A stretch of 64,000 nt of DNA from Streptomyces sp. NBC_00663 (GTDB taxonomy: Bacteria > Actinomycetota > Actinomycetes > Streptomycetales > Streptomycetaceae), in assembly GCF_036226885.1 (NCBI RefSeq), contig NZ_CP109027.1, forward strand, positions 5,456,001-5,520,000, in the 5' to 3' direction. The first letter of the stretch is position 1; every line of letters begins with the position of its first letter. Under the pieces are notes generated by a model. That model searched no databases. It worked only from the letters and a program-made list of their open reading frames with translations, and was not told the DNA's origin. Both the position numbers and the translations under genes were made by a program. Shown piece after piece: positions 32,133 through 42,000 of this stretch.

Positions 32133-33635
32133 TCACCTGCCCAGGAAGATCGGGTTCGTGAGGGCCGCCAACGCCCCCGGCAGCGGACCCGCCGCCGTCT
32201 CGTGCCGCACCTCGGCGCGGACGTACGCCGCGTAGGCCGGAGTCGTCCGCCACTCCACCACCCCGGAGCCGGTCACCGGCAGTGCCGCGCCGGTGAACAG
32301 CACCCCCTGGTCGGTGACGAACCGGACGGTGCAGCGCGGTGCGCCCGTGACGTCGAGGCGGACGGTCACCGGGGTGTCCGCCGCCGCCTTCAACCGGCCG
32401 CCGATGCCCGCGTGTTCGCCCTTGCCGCCGACGGCGGTGAAGTCCAGCGAGATCCGCGAGGACTCGGCGATGTACGACCGCCCCGCCCGGATGCCCTCCT
32501 GGATCGCCTCCCGGGTGAGGTCGTCGGCCAGGACGACGGTCTGCGGCGAGCCGACCACGTCCGGATCCCGGTGCGCGTCACTGCTGCCCATCGCGGGAAG
32601 CCACGCACGCCCCTCCCGCGTGGAGGCGACCAGCACGCTGTCCCAGTCCGCCAGCGCCACCTCGTCGTCGGGCGTGTAGGGCCCGTTCCAGACCTCCACC
32701 GCGTCCGCCTCGCCGAAGCCGAACCGCCATCCGCACCCCACGCAGGTGGCGTGCGGATGGGCCGGTACGACCAGGCCCCCCGCCCTGCGGACACGGCGGG
32801 CGAAACGGCCGAAGCGGTTGTCGCGGGCCCGGTAGCGCCAGTCGATGAAGGTGCCGGGGTCCGTGCCGAGGGCGACCACATGGCCGTTCCTCGTCGTGAT
32901 CTCCTCACCCAGCATCACCAGCAGGTCGTCACCCGCCACGTCCGCCCAATGGGCGTGCGCGGAATGGGTGTTGTGCTCGGAGGTGTTGATGAAGTCCAGC
33001 CCCGCGGCACGGGCCAGCGCCCCGATCTCGGCGGGGGTGCGGCGGCCGTCGGAGTGCCAGGAGTGGAGGTGGCAGTCGCCGCGGTACCAGGCCCGGCCCC
33101 GCCCCTTCGCGCGCTGCGGCGGATAGACGGGCTCGACGACCTCACCGGGCTCGCCGTACGTCAGCGTGATCGTGATCTCGTACGACAGGCCCTGCGGCGC
33201 CACCGTGTACGGCCCCAGCGCGATCGACCAGGTGCCTTCGCGCACCGGGCCCGGGATGTACCCCGGCGTCGCGTCGTCGGCCCGGATGAAGAACTCGGTC
33301 CTGGCCCCTCCCGACCAGCCCCGGAAGCCCTCGCCGCCCAGTTCGGTGCCCCGTTCGTCGAAGACGCCGATGTCCAGGGCGTTGCCGGCGGTGCCCGTCG
33401 GGACGGCCGGGCGGTCGTAGGTGTAGGCGACCTTGAGCTCCCGTACGCCGGACGGGACCTCGACCGGCACGTACACGAAATCGGGGGACCCGGTGGGCAG
33501 CGTGCCCCGGATCGTCCGCGTCTCCTGCTCGCCGTCCGCCGCTGAAGCGAAGGTCACGCTTCCCAACGTAAGTGCGGCGGCGGCTCCCGTCACGACGAGT
33601 GTGCGTCTTTTGATGTCGTGCTCGTCATCACACAT
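32133..33635 (-). CDS. Tat-exported CehA/McbA-type PHP metallohydrolase
   Basis: 500-residue secreted hydrolase. A twin-arginine motif (IKRRTLVVTG) and hydrophobic stretch end near AASA. A pre-PHP beta domain (~residues 40-165) precedes the PHP catalytic domain with YRGDCHLHSWHSDG (metal His/His), TSEHNTHS, AHPH and GSSDAH. CehA-type relatives hydrolyse carbaryl-like esters, but most members are phosphoesterases of unknown substrate. The ATG at 33635 places the Tat motif at residues 9-12. It is divergent from an LLM gene with a 24-bp palindrome between them. Confidence 0.86.
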   Translation of the reverse strand: MCDDEHDIKRRTLVVTGAAAALTLGSVTFASAADGEQETRTIRGTLPTGSPDFVYVPVEVPSGVRELKVAYTYDRPAVPTGTAGNALDIGVFDERGTELGGEGFRGWSGGARTEFFIRADDATPGYIPGPVREGTWSIALGPYTVAPQGLSYEITITLTYGEPGEVVEPVYPPQRAKGRGRAWYRGDCHLHSWHSDGRRTPAEIGALARAAGLDFINTSEHNTHSAHAHWADVAGDDLLVMLGEEITTRNGHVVALGTDPGTFIDWRYRARDNRFGRFARRVRRAGGLVVPAHPHATCVGCGWRFGFGEADAVEVWNGPYTPDDEVALADWDSVLVASTREGRAWLPAMGSSDAHRDPDVVGSPQTVVLADDLTREAIQEGIRAGRSYIAESSRISLDFTAVGGKGEHAGIGGRLKAAADTPVTVRLDVTGAPRCTVRFVTDQGVLFTGAALPVTGSGVVEWRTTPAYAAYVRAEVRHETAAGPLPGALAALTNPIFLGR

Positions 33636-33710
33636 GCGCTCCACTCTCGGGTACGACCGTGAACTCCCGTGGAAGAAAAGGGAATCAGCGGCGGCCGGGC
33701 GCTTTCGCCG

Positions 33711-33734
33711 TCGATGCCGACCAGTCGGTATCGA
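33711..33734. promoter_or_regulatory. 24-bp palindrome between PHP hydrolase and LLM genes
   Basis: TCGAT-g-CCGAC-ca-GTCGG-t-ATCGA: two nested perfect half-sites, 76 bp upstream of the hydrolase ATG and 33 bp upstream of the LLM ATG. No regulator gene is adjacent, so the protein that binds is not known. Confidence 0.65.
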
Positions 33735-33766
33735 CATCTCTCATCCGGCGCGGTAGAGATGCGGTC

Positions 33767-34600
33767 ATGCGTATCTCCGCCACGATCTTCCTCACCGACG
33801 AGACCATCACCCCGACCCGGCTCGCCCGTGAGCTGGAGCAGCGGGGCTTCGCCGGCCTCTATCTCCCCGAGCACACCCACATCCCGGTGGAGCGGACCAC
33901 CCCGTACCCGGCGGGCGGCGACCTCCCGCCCGAGTACGGCCGCACCCTCGACCCCTTCGTCGCCCTCGGCCAGGCGGCGGCCGTCACCGAGACGCTGGGC
34001 CTCGGCACCGGCATCACGCTCGTCGCCCAGCACGACCCGATCGACCTCGCGAAGCAGATCGCCACGGTCGACCATCTGTCCGGTGGCCGCCTCACCCTCG
34101 GCCTCGGCTTCGGCTGGAACGTGGAAGAGGCCGCCGACCACGGAGTGGACTGGCGTACCCGGCGCGAGCTGGTGCGGGACCGGATGGCGCTGATGCGGGC
34201 GCTGTGGTCGGAGGAACCGACCGCCTACAAGGGGGAGTTCGGCAGCGTCCGCGCCAGCCATGCCCACCCCAAGCCCATTCGAGGCCACCTCGGTCCCCGC
34301 ACCCTCATCGGCGGCGCGGCCGGCCCGAAGCTCTTCACCCACATCTGCGAGTACGCCGACGGCTGGATGCCGATCGGCGGACGGGGCCTGACGGAGACGC
34401 TGCCGGTGTTGCGCACGGCATGGGAGGAGGCGGGCCGCGAGCCGGGCGCGCTACAGGTCGTCCCGTACGCGGTGTTCCCCTCACCCGGCAAGCTCGCGCA
34501 CTACGAGGAGCTGGGTATCGAGGAGATCGTTGTCCAGCTGCCCCCGGCGGGGGAGACGGAGGTGCTGCGGACGTTGGATGAATACGCCGGGCACCTGTAA
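33767..34600 (+). CDS. LLM-class F420-dependent oxidoreductase
   Basis: 277-residue F420-type luciferase-like enzyme: GFAGLYLPEHTHIPVE, TETLGLGTGITLVAQHDP, VDHLSGGRLTLGLGFGWN (classic LLM F420 motif) and RTLIGGAAGPKLF, with EYADGWMPIGGRG. The ATG at 33767 has a TAGAGAT -10-like element 13 bp upstream and little ribosome-binding site, so a leaderless mRNA is possible. It lies directly before fbiC but is separated from it by an intergenic repeat. Confidence 0.88.
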   Translation: MRISATIFLTDETITPTRLARELEQRGFAGLYLPEHTHIPVERTTPYPAGGDLPPEYGRTLDPFVALGQAAAVTETLGLGTGITLVAQHDPIDLAKQIATVDHLSGGRLTLGLGFGWNVEEAADHGVDWRTRRELVRDRMALMRALWSEEPTAYKGEFGSVRASHAHPKPIRGHLGPRTLIGGAAGPKLFTHICEYADGWMPIGGRGLTETLPVLRTAWEEAGREPGALQVVPYAVFPSPGKLAHYEELGIEEIVVQLPPAGETEVLRTLDEYAGHL

Positions 34601-34604
34601 CCCC

Positions 34605-34652
34605 CCAGGGGCGCGGGGAACTGCGCGACCAGCCCCCACGCACCCGCACCCG
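34605..34652 (+). repeat. Streptomyces intergenic repeat, copy 2
   Basis: AGGGGCGCGGGGAACTGCG, CGACCAGCCCCCACGCACC and CGCACCCGGC in sequence, starting 5 bp after the LLM stop and ending 48 bp before the fbiC ATG. Matches copy 3 for its first 34 bases. Confidence 0.88.
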
Positions 34653-34699
34653 GCAAAACCCCACAGCACCCCTGATCACCCCGAACGTATGCTCAAACA

Positions 34700-37282
34700 A
34701 TGACGACTTCCGCGACCGGAACCGGCCCCACCGAAAACTCCATGCGGCGCGCCCTCAAACGCGCCCGCACCGGCGTGGCCCTGGACGTCACCGAAGCCGC
34801 GGTCCTCCTCCAGGCCCGCGGCGAGGCTCTGGACGACCTCACCGCGACCGCGTCCCGCATCCGGGACGCCGGCCTTGAGGCCGCGGGCCGCCCCGGCGTC
34901 ATCACGTACTCGAAGAGCGTCTTCATCCCCCTCACCCGGCTGTGTCGGGACAAATGCCACTACTGCACCTTCGTCACCGTCCCCGGCAAGCTCCGCCGTG
35001 CCGGCCACGGGATGTTCATGTCCCCGGACGAGGTCCTGGACATCGCCCGCAAGGGCGCGGCCCTCGGCTGCAAGGAAGCCCTCATCACCCTCGGCGACAA
35101 GCCCGAGGACCGCTGGCCGGAGGCGCGCGAGTGGCTCGACGCGCACGGCTACGACGACACGATCGCGTACGTCCGCGCGATATCGATCCGCATCCTGGAG
35201 GAGACGGGCCTGCTGCCCCATCTCAACCCCGGGGTGATGTCCTGGACGGACTTCCAGCGCCTCAAGCCGGTCGCGCCCAGCATGGGCATGATGCTGGAGA
35301 CCACGGCCACCCGCCTCTGGTCGGAGCCCGGCGGCCCCCACCACGGTTCCCCGGACAAGGAGCCCGCCGTGCGCCTGCGCGTGCTGGAGGACGCGGGCCG
35401 CTCCTCGGTCCCCTTCACGTCCGGGATTCTGATCGGGATCGGTGAGACGTACGAGGAGAGGGCCGAGTCCCTCTTCGCGCTGCGCCGCGTGTCCCGCTCC
35501 TACCATGGCGTCCAGGAACTGATCATCCAGAACTTCCGCGCCAAGCCGGACACCGCGATGCGCGGCATGCCGGACGCGGAGCTGGACGAGCTGGTCGCCG
35601 CCGTGGCGGTGGCCCGGCTCGTCATGGGCCCGGCGGGCAACATCCAGGCCCCGCCGAACCTCGTGGACAGCGAGTACGAGCGGCTCATCGCGGCGGGCAT
35701 CGACGACTGGGGCGGGGTGTCCCCGCTCACCATCGACCACGTCAACCCGGAACGCCCCTGGCCGCAGATCGAGGAACTGGCGGCGAAGTCGGCGACGGCC
35801 GGGTTCCAGCTGCGCGAGCGCCTCTGCGTCTACCCGGAGTTCGTCCAGCGCGGCGAGCCCTGGCTCGACCCCCGGCTGCTGCCGCACGTGCGGGCGCTGG
35901 CGGACACGGAGACCGGCCTCGCGCGCGAGGACGCGGTCGTCGAGGGACACCCCTGGCAGGAGCCGGAGGAGGTCTTCGTCCCCTCCGGCCGCACCGATCT
36001 GCACACCACCATCGACACCGAGGGCCGTACGGCCGACCGTCGCGACGACTTCGACGTGGTCTACGGCGACTGGGGCGCCCTGCGGGAGGCGGCGGCGCCG
36101 GGGATGGTGCCCGAGCGCATCGACACGGACGTACGCCAGGCGCTGGCGACGGCGGCCGACGACCCGACGAAGCTCACGGACGCCGAGGCCCTCGCGCTGC
36201 TGCACGCGGACGGTCCGGCGCTGGACGCCCTGACCCGCATCGCGGACGACGTCCGTAAGTCGGTGGTCGGCGACGACGTGACGTACATCGTCACCCGGAA
36301 CATCAACTTCACCAACGTCTGCTACACCGGCTGCCGCTTCTGCGCGTTCGCCCAGCGCCGCACGGACGCCGACGCCTACACCCTCTCCCTGGACCAGGTC
36401 GCCGACCGTGCCCAGCAGGCGTGGGAGGTCGGCGCGGTCGAGGTCTGCATGCAGGGCGGCATCCACCCGGACCTGCCCGGCACGGCCTACTTCGACATCG
36501 CCAAGGCGGTGAAGGAGCGCGTCCCCGGCATGCATGTGCACGCCTTCTCGCCGATGGAGGTCGTGAACGGCGCCACCCGCACCGGCCTGTCCATCCGCGA
36601 GTGGCTGACGGCGGCGAAGGAGGCGGGCCTGGACTCGATCCCCGGCACCGCCGCCGAGATCCTCGACGACGAGGTCCGCTGGGTCCTGACCAAGGGCAAG
36701 CTGCCGACGGCGACCTGGATCGAGGTGATCACGACGGCCCACGAGGTGGGCATCCCGTCGACCTCGACCATGATGTACGGCCATGTCGACCAGCCCCGCC
36801 ACTGGCTGGGCCACCTGCGCACCCTGGCCCGCATCCAGCAGCAGACGGGCGGCATCACCGAGTTCGTGACGCTCCCCTTCATCCACACGAACGCCCCGGT
36901 CTACCTGGCCGGCATCGCCCGCCCCGGCCCCACCATGCGGGACAACAGGGCGGTGACGGCGATGGCCAGGCTGCTGCTCCACCCGCACATCCCCAACATC
37001 CAGACGAGCTGGGTGAAGCTCGGCACGGAGGGCGCGGCGGAGATGCTGCGCTCGGGCGCGAACGACCTGGGCGGCACGCTGATGGAGGAGACGATCTCGC
37101 GCATGGCGGGCTCGTCGTACGGGTCGTACAAGTCGGTGAAGGACCTGATCGCGGTCGCCGAGGCGGCCGGCCGCCCGGCGAAGCCCCGCACCACCCTCTA
37201 CGGCGAGGTCCCGGAGGAGCGGCGGAAGGCGGCGGAGGTGTCCGACGGCCATCTGCCGCAGCTGCTGCCGGTGCTGGACTGA
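34700..37282 (+). CDS. fbiC: FO synthase FbiC (bifunctional CofG/CofH)
   Basis: 860-residue radical-SAM enzyme that makes FO (7,8-didemethyl-8-hydroxy-5-deazariboflavin), the chromophore of coenzyme F420, from tyrosine and a flavin precursor. Two fused domains are seen: CofG-like with CRDKCHYC (Cys82, 86, 89) and CofH-like with CYTGCRFC (Cys541, 545, 548), each a CxxxCxxC [4Fe-4S] site. Length matches actinobacterial FbiC. It supplies the cofactor for the F420-type oxidoreductases in this window (7842, 22085, 29931, 33767). Confidence 0.97.
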   Translation: MTTSATGTGPTENSMRRALKRARTGVALDVTEAAVLLQARGEALDDLTATASRIRDAGLEAAGRPGVITYSKSVFIPLTRLCRDKCHYCTFVTVPGKLRRAGHGMFMSPDEVLDIARKGAALGCKEALITLGDKPEDRWPEAREWLDAHGYDDTIAYVRAISIRILEETGLLPHLNPGVMSWTDFQRLKPVAPSMGMMLETTATRLWSEPGGPHHGSPDKEPAVRLRVLEDAGRSSVPFTSGILIGIGETYEERAESLFALRRVSRSYHGVQELIIQNFRAKPDTAMRGMPDAELDELVAAVAVARLVMGPAGNIQAPPNLVDSEYERLIAAGIDDWGGVSPLTIDHVNPERPWPQIEELAAKSATAGFQLRERLCVYPEFVQRGEPWLDPRLLPHVRALADTETGLAREDAVVEGHPWQEPEEVFVPSGRTDLHTTIDTEGRTADRRDDFDVVYGDWGALREAAAPGMVPERIDTDVRQALATAADDPTKLTDAEALALLHADGPALDALTRIADDVRKSVVGDDVTYIVTRNINFTNVCYTGCRFCAFAQRRTDADAYTLSLDQVADRAQQAWEVGAVEVCMQGGIHPDLPGTAYFDIAKAVKERVPGMHVHAFSPMEVVNGATRTGLSIREWLTAAKEAGLDSIPGTAAEILDDEVRWVLTKGKLPTATWIEVITTAHEVGIPSTSTMMYGHVDQPRHWLGHLRTLARIQQQTGGITEFVTLPFIHTNAPVYLAGIARPGPTMRDNRAVTAMARLLLHPHIPNIQTSWVKLGTEGAAEMLRSGANDLGGTLMEETISRMAGSSYGSYKSVKDLIAVAEAAGRPAKPRTTLYGEVPEERRKAAEVSDGHLPQLLPVLD

Positions 37283-37350
37283 GAAGAAGAGGGCGGGCGC
37301 ACGGCAGTACGATGATCCGACGCTGTCGGTGAGCTGAGGAGATACGTGCC

Positions 37351-37905
37351 GTGCCTGCCTCGAAGGTCTGGGTGACCGGTCTGACGGTGGGAGCGATAGC
37401 CGTGGTCGCCGCTCTCGCCGTACAGGCGGACAAGGGCGCGAAGCCCGAGGCCGCGGCCACCCGCCCCACCGCCTCGGCGTCCGCGCAGCCCTCGGCCGGG
37501 CCCACGAAACCGGCGGCGACCGCCGTGCCGGACAGCTCCGGCACCGGTCGCCGGATCGTCTACTCGCTCGGCGAGAAGCGGGTGTGGCTGGTCGACGCGA
37601 GCGACGCGGCCCGCCGCACCTTCGCGGTGTGGCCCGGGACGGTCTCCCCCGACCCGGGCGCATACACGGTCGGGACCCGCTCCGGGGACCCGATCACCGG
37701 CTCCGACGGCGTCAAGATCGAGCACGTCGTCTACTTCGCCGCGAAGTCCGGCAAGAACATCGCCTTCTCCAACGCCGTCGACGGCTCCTCCCCGCCCCCC
37801 GCCGCGTCCGGCACCCAGACCGGCGGCATTCGCATGAAGAAGGCGGACGGGTCGGCGCTGTGGACGTTCGGCGAGACCGGCACCGCGGTTGTCGTGGTCA
37901 AGTAG
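37351..37905 (+). CDS. Secreted L,D-transpeptidase-like fold lacking the catalytic Cys/His
   Basis: 184-residue exported protein: GTG start, one N-terminal hydrophobic segment (~residues 7-25), Ala/Pro/Thr-rich linker (~28-65), then a domain that reads like YkuD (RRIVYSLGEKRVWLVD, then GTVSPDPGAYTVGTRSG, then GGIRMKKADGSALW and GTAVVVV). In active YkuD enzymes the segment before IRM is SHGC; here it is GTQTGG, and the upstream catalytic His is absent. It may bind peptidoglycan rather than cross-link it. Assignment is by pattern, so moderate. Located 68 bp after fbiC. Confidence 0.6.
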   Translation: MPASKVWVTGLTVGAIAVVAALAVQADKGAKPEAAATRPTASASAQPSAGPTKPAATAVPDSSGTGRRIVYSLGEKRVWLVDASDAARRTFAVWPGTVSPDPGAYTVGTRSGDPITGSDGVKIEHVVYFAAKSGKNIAFSNAVDGSSPPPAASGTQTGGIRMKKADGSALWTFGETGTAVVVVK

Positions 37906-37952
37906 CCGCGTACGGCGTGTACTTGGCCCGCCCGGCTCCGTACGGTGACCGG

Positions 37953-38492
37953 ATGGACAGCTCTGTCGTCTTCAACATCGTCACCACGGGCATCGCGGTC
38001 GTCGCCGTGGTGACCTCCGTCGTCTTCAGCGCCCGGCAGGCCCGGATCGCGAAGCACGCCAACCACATATCCGTGATGATCGACCTGCTCGCGGAGTTCC
38101 GGTCGGTGGAGTTCCACGACCAGCACGACTACGTCACCCAGCGCCTCGGCGCCGAGAACGACCCGGCGGCCGGGGTGCGCGGCCTGCCCGCCGAGCCCAG
38201 GGCCGCCTTCTACAGCGTCGTGTACTACTACCAGTCCTTCGCCAACCTCGCCGTCTTCGGACTCCTCGACGAGACCCTGCTGGCCACGGTCCTGCGCACC
38301 CGGATCGTCTCGGTCTGGCAGGCGGTCCGGCCCTTCGTGGAACGCGAGCGGGAGCTGCGCGGCGAGGCGGGTGGCGGCACGTACATGTCGATCTTCGAGG
38401 AGCTGGCCCGGCTGGCGGCCGAGCTGCCGCCCGAGCACGTCCGCGACCGGATGACCGAGAACCGGCGCAGACGGCCGCGCGCGCTGAGCTGA
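37953..38492 (+). CDS. Single-pass membrane protein of unknown function
   Basis: 179-residue protein: N-terminal membrane helix (residues ~5-27, FNIVTTGIAVVAVVTSVVFSA), then a mostly helical cytoplasmic domain with an acidic/aromatic centre (YYYQSFANLAVFGLLDE) and a basic tail. The layout resembles DUF4760/DUF6082-type actinobacterial proteins. I do not recognise a function. It ends 2 bp before the converging DUF2165 gene. Confidence 0.65.
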   Translation: MDSSVVFNIVTTGIAVVAVVTSVVFSARQARIAKHANHISVMIDLLAEFRSVEFHDQHDYVTQRLGAENDPAAGVRGLPAEPRAAFYSVVYYYQSFANLAVFGLLDETLLATVLRTRIVSVWQAVRPFVERERELRGEAGGGTYMSIFEELARLAAELPPEHVRDRMTENRRRRPRALS

Positions 38493-38493
38493 G

Positions 38494-38994
38494 TCAGGCC
38501 TCCCGCGCCCCGGCGGGCAGCTGTACGACGATCAGCACCACCCCGCTCAGCACGAACACCCGCAGCGCGGCGTCGAGCCCGTTCCAGTCCTGCGACTGCC
38601 ACATCGAGAACCACTCCCCGCCGATCGCCATGAACCCGGCGCCGAAGAGCAGCAGGACCATGAGCAGTCCGTACGTCGAGAAGCGCCGGGCGCGCAGATC
38701 GTCGCGCCGGGCGTAGAGCCAGGTGCCGAAGACCAGCACCAGCGCGGCCACCGTCTCCCAGACGATGATCGCGACGTACGCCGCGTCCTGAAGTCCCTTG
38801 CTGGTGACGGCCCGCCACATCAGGTCGTCGTCCTTGAAGGTCGTGTCCATCGCGAGGACATGCCGGACGAACTGCTGGTTCGTCCCGAAGTCCGTGATGT
38901 TCCCGAAGGCCACGAGGGCCATGTACAGGGCGACGGTCGCGGTGAGGAGGGTGCTGGTGAGGTGGAGTGCGCTGCGTGGGGGTGTGGTGGCCAT
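38494..38994 (-). CDS. DUF2165 membrane protein
   Basis: 166-residue integral membrane protein with four hydrophobic helices (near residues 12-32, 70-92, 108-126, 140-160). It has the DUF2165 pattern NITDFGTNQQFVRHVLAMDTTF-like loop after helix 1 and GGEWFSMWQSQDWNG between helices 3 and 4. Role unknown. The ATG at 38994 was chosen over upstream in-frame ATGs because helix 1 begins shortly after it. Confidence 0.8.
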   Translation of the reverse strand: MATTPPRSALHLTSTLLTATVALYMALVAFGNITDFGTNQQFVRHVLAMDTTFKDDDLMWRAVTSKGLQDAAYVAIIVWETVAALVLVFGTWLYARRDDLRARRFSTYGLLMVLLLFGAGFMAIGGEWFSMWQSQDWNGLDAALRVFVLSGVVLIVVQLPAGAREA

Positions 38995-39085
38995 GGCGAT
39001 CATTTTTCCCTGTGAGGGTGAAGTCGCGCCGTACGCATTGAGCCAGAATGAAGGAGAGACGCCACGACGAGGGGGACGTACGGGG

Positions 39086-42000
39086 ATGGCGCAGTCGTCT
39101 GGGCGTGAGCCGGATGAGGGTGGATTTGTCGGCCGGGAGGCCGAACGGGCCCTGTTCCTGAGGAACTTGAACCTTCCCCCGGACGATCCAGGCCACCGCC
39201 GCCGCTTCCACGTCCGTGGCGACTCCGGCGTCGGAAAGACCTTCCTGGTGGAGGAGTTGAAGCGGCTCGCCCGGGAGCAGGGGGCGCTCACGGTGTATGT
39301 CGACGAGGACACCGGAAGCGTGCCGGACGCGCTGGAGGCGATCTGCCGTCAGTTCGCCGCGCGGGGACGGAGACTGAAGCCGCTGGAACGCCGGCTGGCC
39401 GTGTACCGGGAGCGGCGGCGCGAGGCGGAGGCGGCGATGCGCGCACAGGATCCACCCGCGTCCGCCGGGAGCAGGGCCGTCGTCCAACTGGGCATGGGCG
39501 CGCTGGAGACCGCCGTACCGGGGTCCGCCCTGCTCACCCGGGCGCTGCCGGCCGATCTGATCGCCCAGGGCGCCGACCGGCTGCGCGCCGGTCTCAGCGC
39601 CCGCTTCCGCAACGCCGACGACATCGACCTCGTCCTGCACCCGGAGGCCGCGCTCACCCCGGTCCTGCTCCGCGAACTGCGCGCCGCCGCCTCCGCGGTG
39701 CCGCGGATCGTCCTGTTCTTCGACACCTACGAACAGACCGGACCGTTCCTGGACCCGTGGCTGCGCGGTCTGTTCCGGAAGGAGGACGAGCACGGCGGTC
39801 TGCCGGACACGGCCGTCGTCGTCACCGCAGGGCAACTGCCGCTGCCGTCAGGCCGCTGGAACGGTGCCGTGGAGCTGCCACTGACCCCCTTCACCGACGC
39901 CGAGACACGTCAACTCCTCGCCGGGAAAGGGGTGGTGGCCGAGCCGGTGGTCGCCGAGGTGCTGCGGGTGACCGGCGGGCTGCCCGTCCTCGTGTCGACC
40001 CTCGCCGAGAAGCGGCCCGACGGCCCGGAGCAGGTCGAGGACCCCAGCGCCGACGCGGTGGACCGGTTCCTGAGCGCCGAGCCCGAGGTCCGTCATGACG
40101 TCGCCCGGCTCTGCGCGCTGCCGCGCTGGCTGGACGGCGACGTCTTCCGCGTCCTGATCGACCTCCCGGACGGTGAACTCGACGCGCAGTACCGGTGGTT
40201 GCGGGGGCTGCCCTTCGTGGGGGAGCGCGGCGGACGGGTCCGGTACCACGATGTCGTACGGGAGCCGATGCTGCGGCAGGAGCGGCTGCACTATCCGCGC
40301 CGGTGGCGGGAGCGGCACCGGAAGCTGGCGGCGGCGTTCGCCGAGTGGCGCGAGGACGTGGCGGAGGACCGCGAGGGCGACGGGCTCTGGTCGGACGAGG
40401 AATGGCGCGCCCTGCGCCTGGAGGAGACGTACCACCTGCTCTGCGCCCGCCCGACGGCCGCCCTCGCCGACGCGCTGCGGCTGTTCGTCGAGGCCTGCCG
40501 CGAGGACGAGGCCGAAGGACGCCGCTGGGCCCGGATGCTCCAGGACGCGGGCGGCGCCACGGACCACACCCAGTCGGCCGACTGGGGACGGGAGTTGGGT
40601 GAGGCTCTCGACGACGAGGCGGGCCTGGCCCGCGCGCTGGACCTGCTCCTGACCCGCCCCGGCCTGGACCCGCGCGGCCGGGCGGCGGCGCACGCGCTGC
40701 GGGGCCGCGAGTGGCGCCACGAGCGGGAGTACGGGCGGGCGCTGGAGGAGTACGACCGGGCCATCGAGCTGGCCCCCGACACGGTCCTCGCCCACTACGG
40801 CCGGGGCCTCACCCTCCAGCTCATGGACGACTACCCTGCCGCCCTGATTGCCTTCGACCGCGCCGACGCCCTGTCCCCCGACACCGGCTGGATCATCGCC
40901 GAACGGGCCGAGACCTACCGCCTGGCGGCCCGCTACGACGAGGCCCTCACCGACTTCGACCGCGCCCTCGCCCTCGACCCGACCGACGCGGGCGCCCTGA
41001 CCGGGCGGGCGGTGTGCCGGCACGTCCTCGGCCGGTACGACGAGGCCCTCGCCGACTTCAACCGCTCCCTCGCCATCGACGACGACCTGTGGACGCTGGT
41101 CCGCAGAGCCCGACTGCGGCGCAGCAGAGGGGAGTTGACGGAGTCCTTCGCCGACTTCGACCTCGCGGTCGCCCGTGCCCCCGACGCGGCCTGGGTCGCC
41201 TCGGAACGCGGCGACTCCTACCGGCTCGCGGGCCGCTACGACGACGCGGTCACCGAGCTGGGCCGTGCGGTCGCCCTGGACCCGGACCACGCCTCGGCAT
41301 GGGCCAGCCGGGGCGCGGCGCTCGGCGAACTCGGCCGGGGCGAGGAGGCGCACGCCGACCTGGACCGCGCGATCGAGCTACGCCCGGGATACGCCTGGGC
41401 CCTGGTCATGCGGTCCCGGGCGAAGTACATGACCGGCGACGAGGCGGGCCACTTCGCCGATCTGGAGGCGGCGGTGGCGGCGGCCCCGGACGCCCTGTGG
41501 ATCCGCCGCGAACTCGGCTCGGAGTACCTGGACGCGGGCCGCCACGAAGAGGCGACCGCCGCCCTACGCCATTGCCTGGAGCAGGAACCCGAGGACGCGA
41601 GCTCCTGGGCGATCCTGGGCGCCGTCCACCGCGCCCGCGCGGACCACACCGAGGCGCTCCGGCACCTGGACCGCGCCCTCGCCCTGTCCCCCGACTACGG
41701 CTGGGCATACGGCCAGCGCGCCCGTGTAGGCCTCGCCACGGGCCGCACGGACCAGGCACTCGCGGACCTCGACCGCTGCGCGGCCCTGAACACGGAACCG
41801 ACCTGGGCCCGCCGCACAGCCGTGGAGCTGCTGATGCTCTGCGAGCGCTGGACCGAGGCCGAGGCCCGCCTCACCGACGACATGGACGACTTGTCCTGCG
41901 AATTCCACCGGCACGCGGGCCGTTGGGCCGAGGCCCGCAGCGCCGCCGAGAAGCTCCGTCAGGACGACGATCCGCTCGCGGGCACGTTCGAGCTGGCGCT

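Noticed and set aside
37374..37395. CTGACGG half-site near the start of the L,D-transpeptidase-like gene
   Set aside because: No matching right half; lies inside the coding region.
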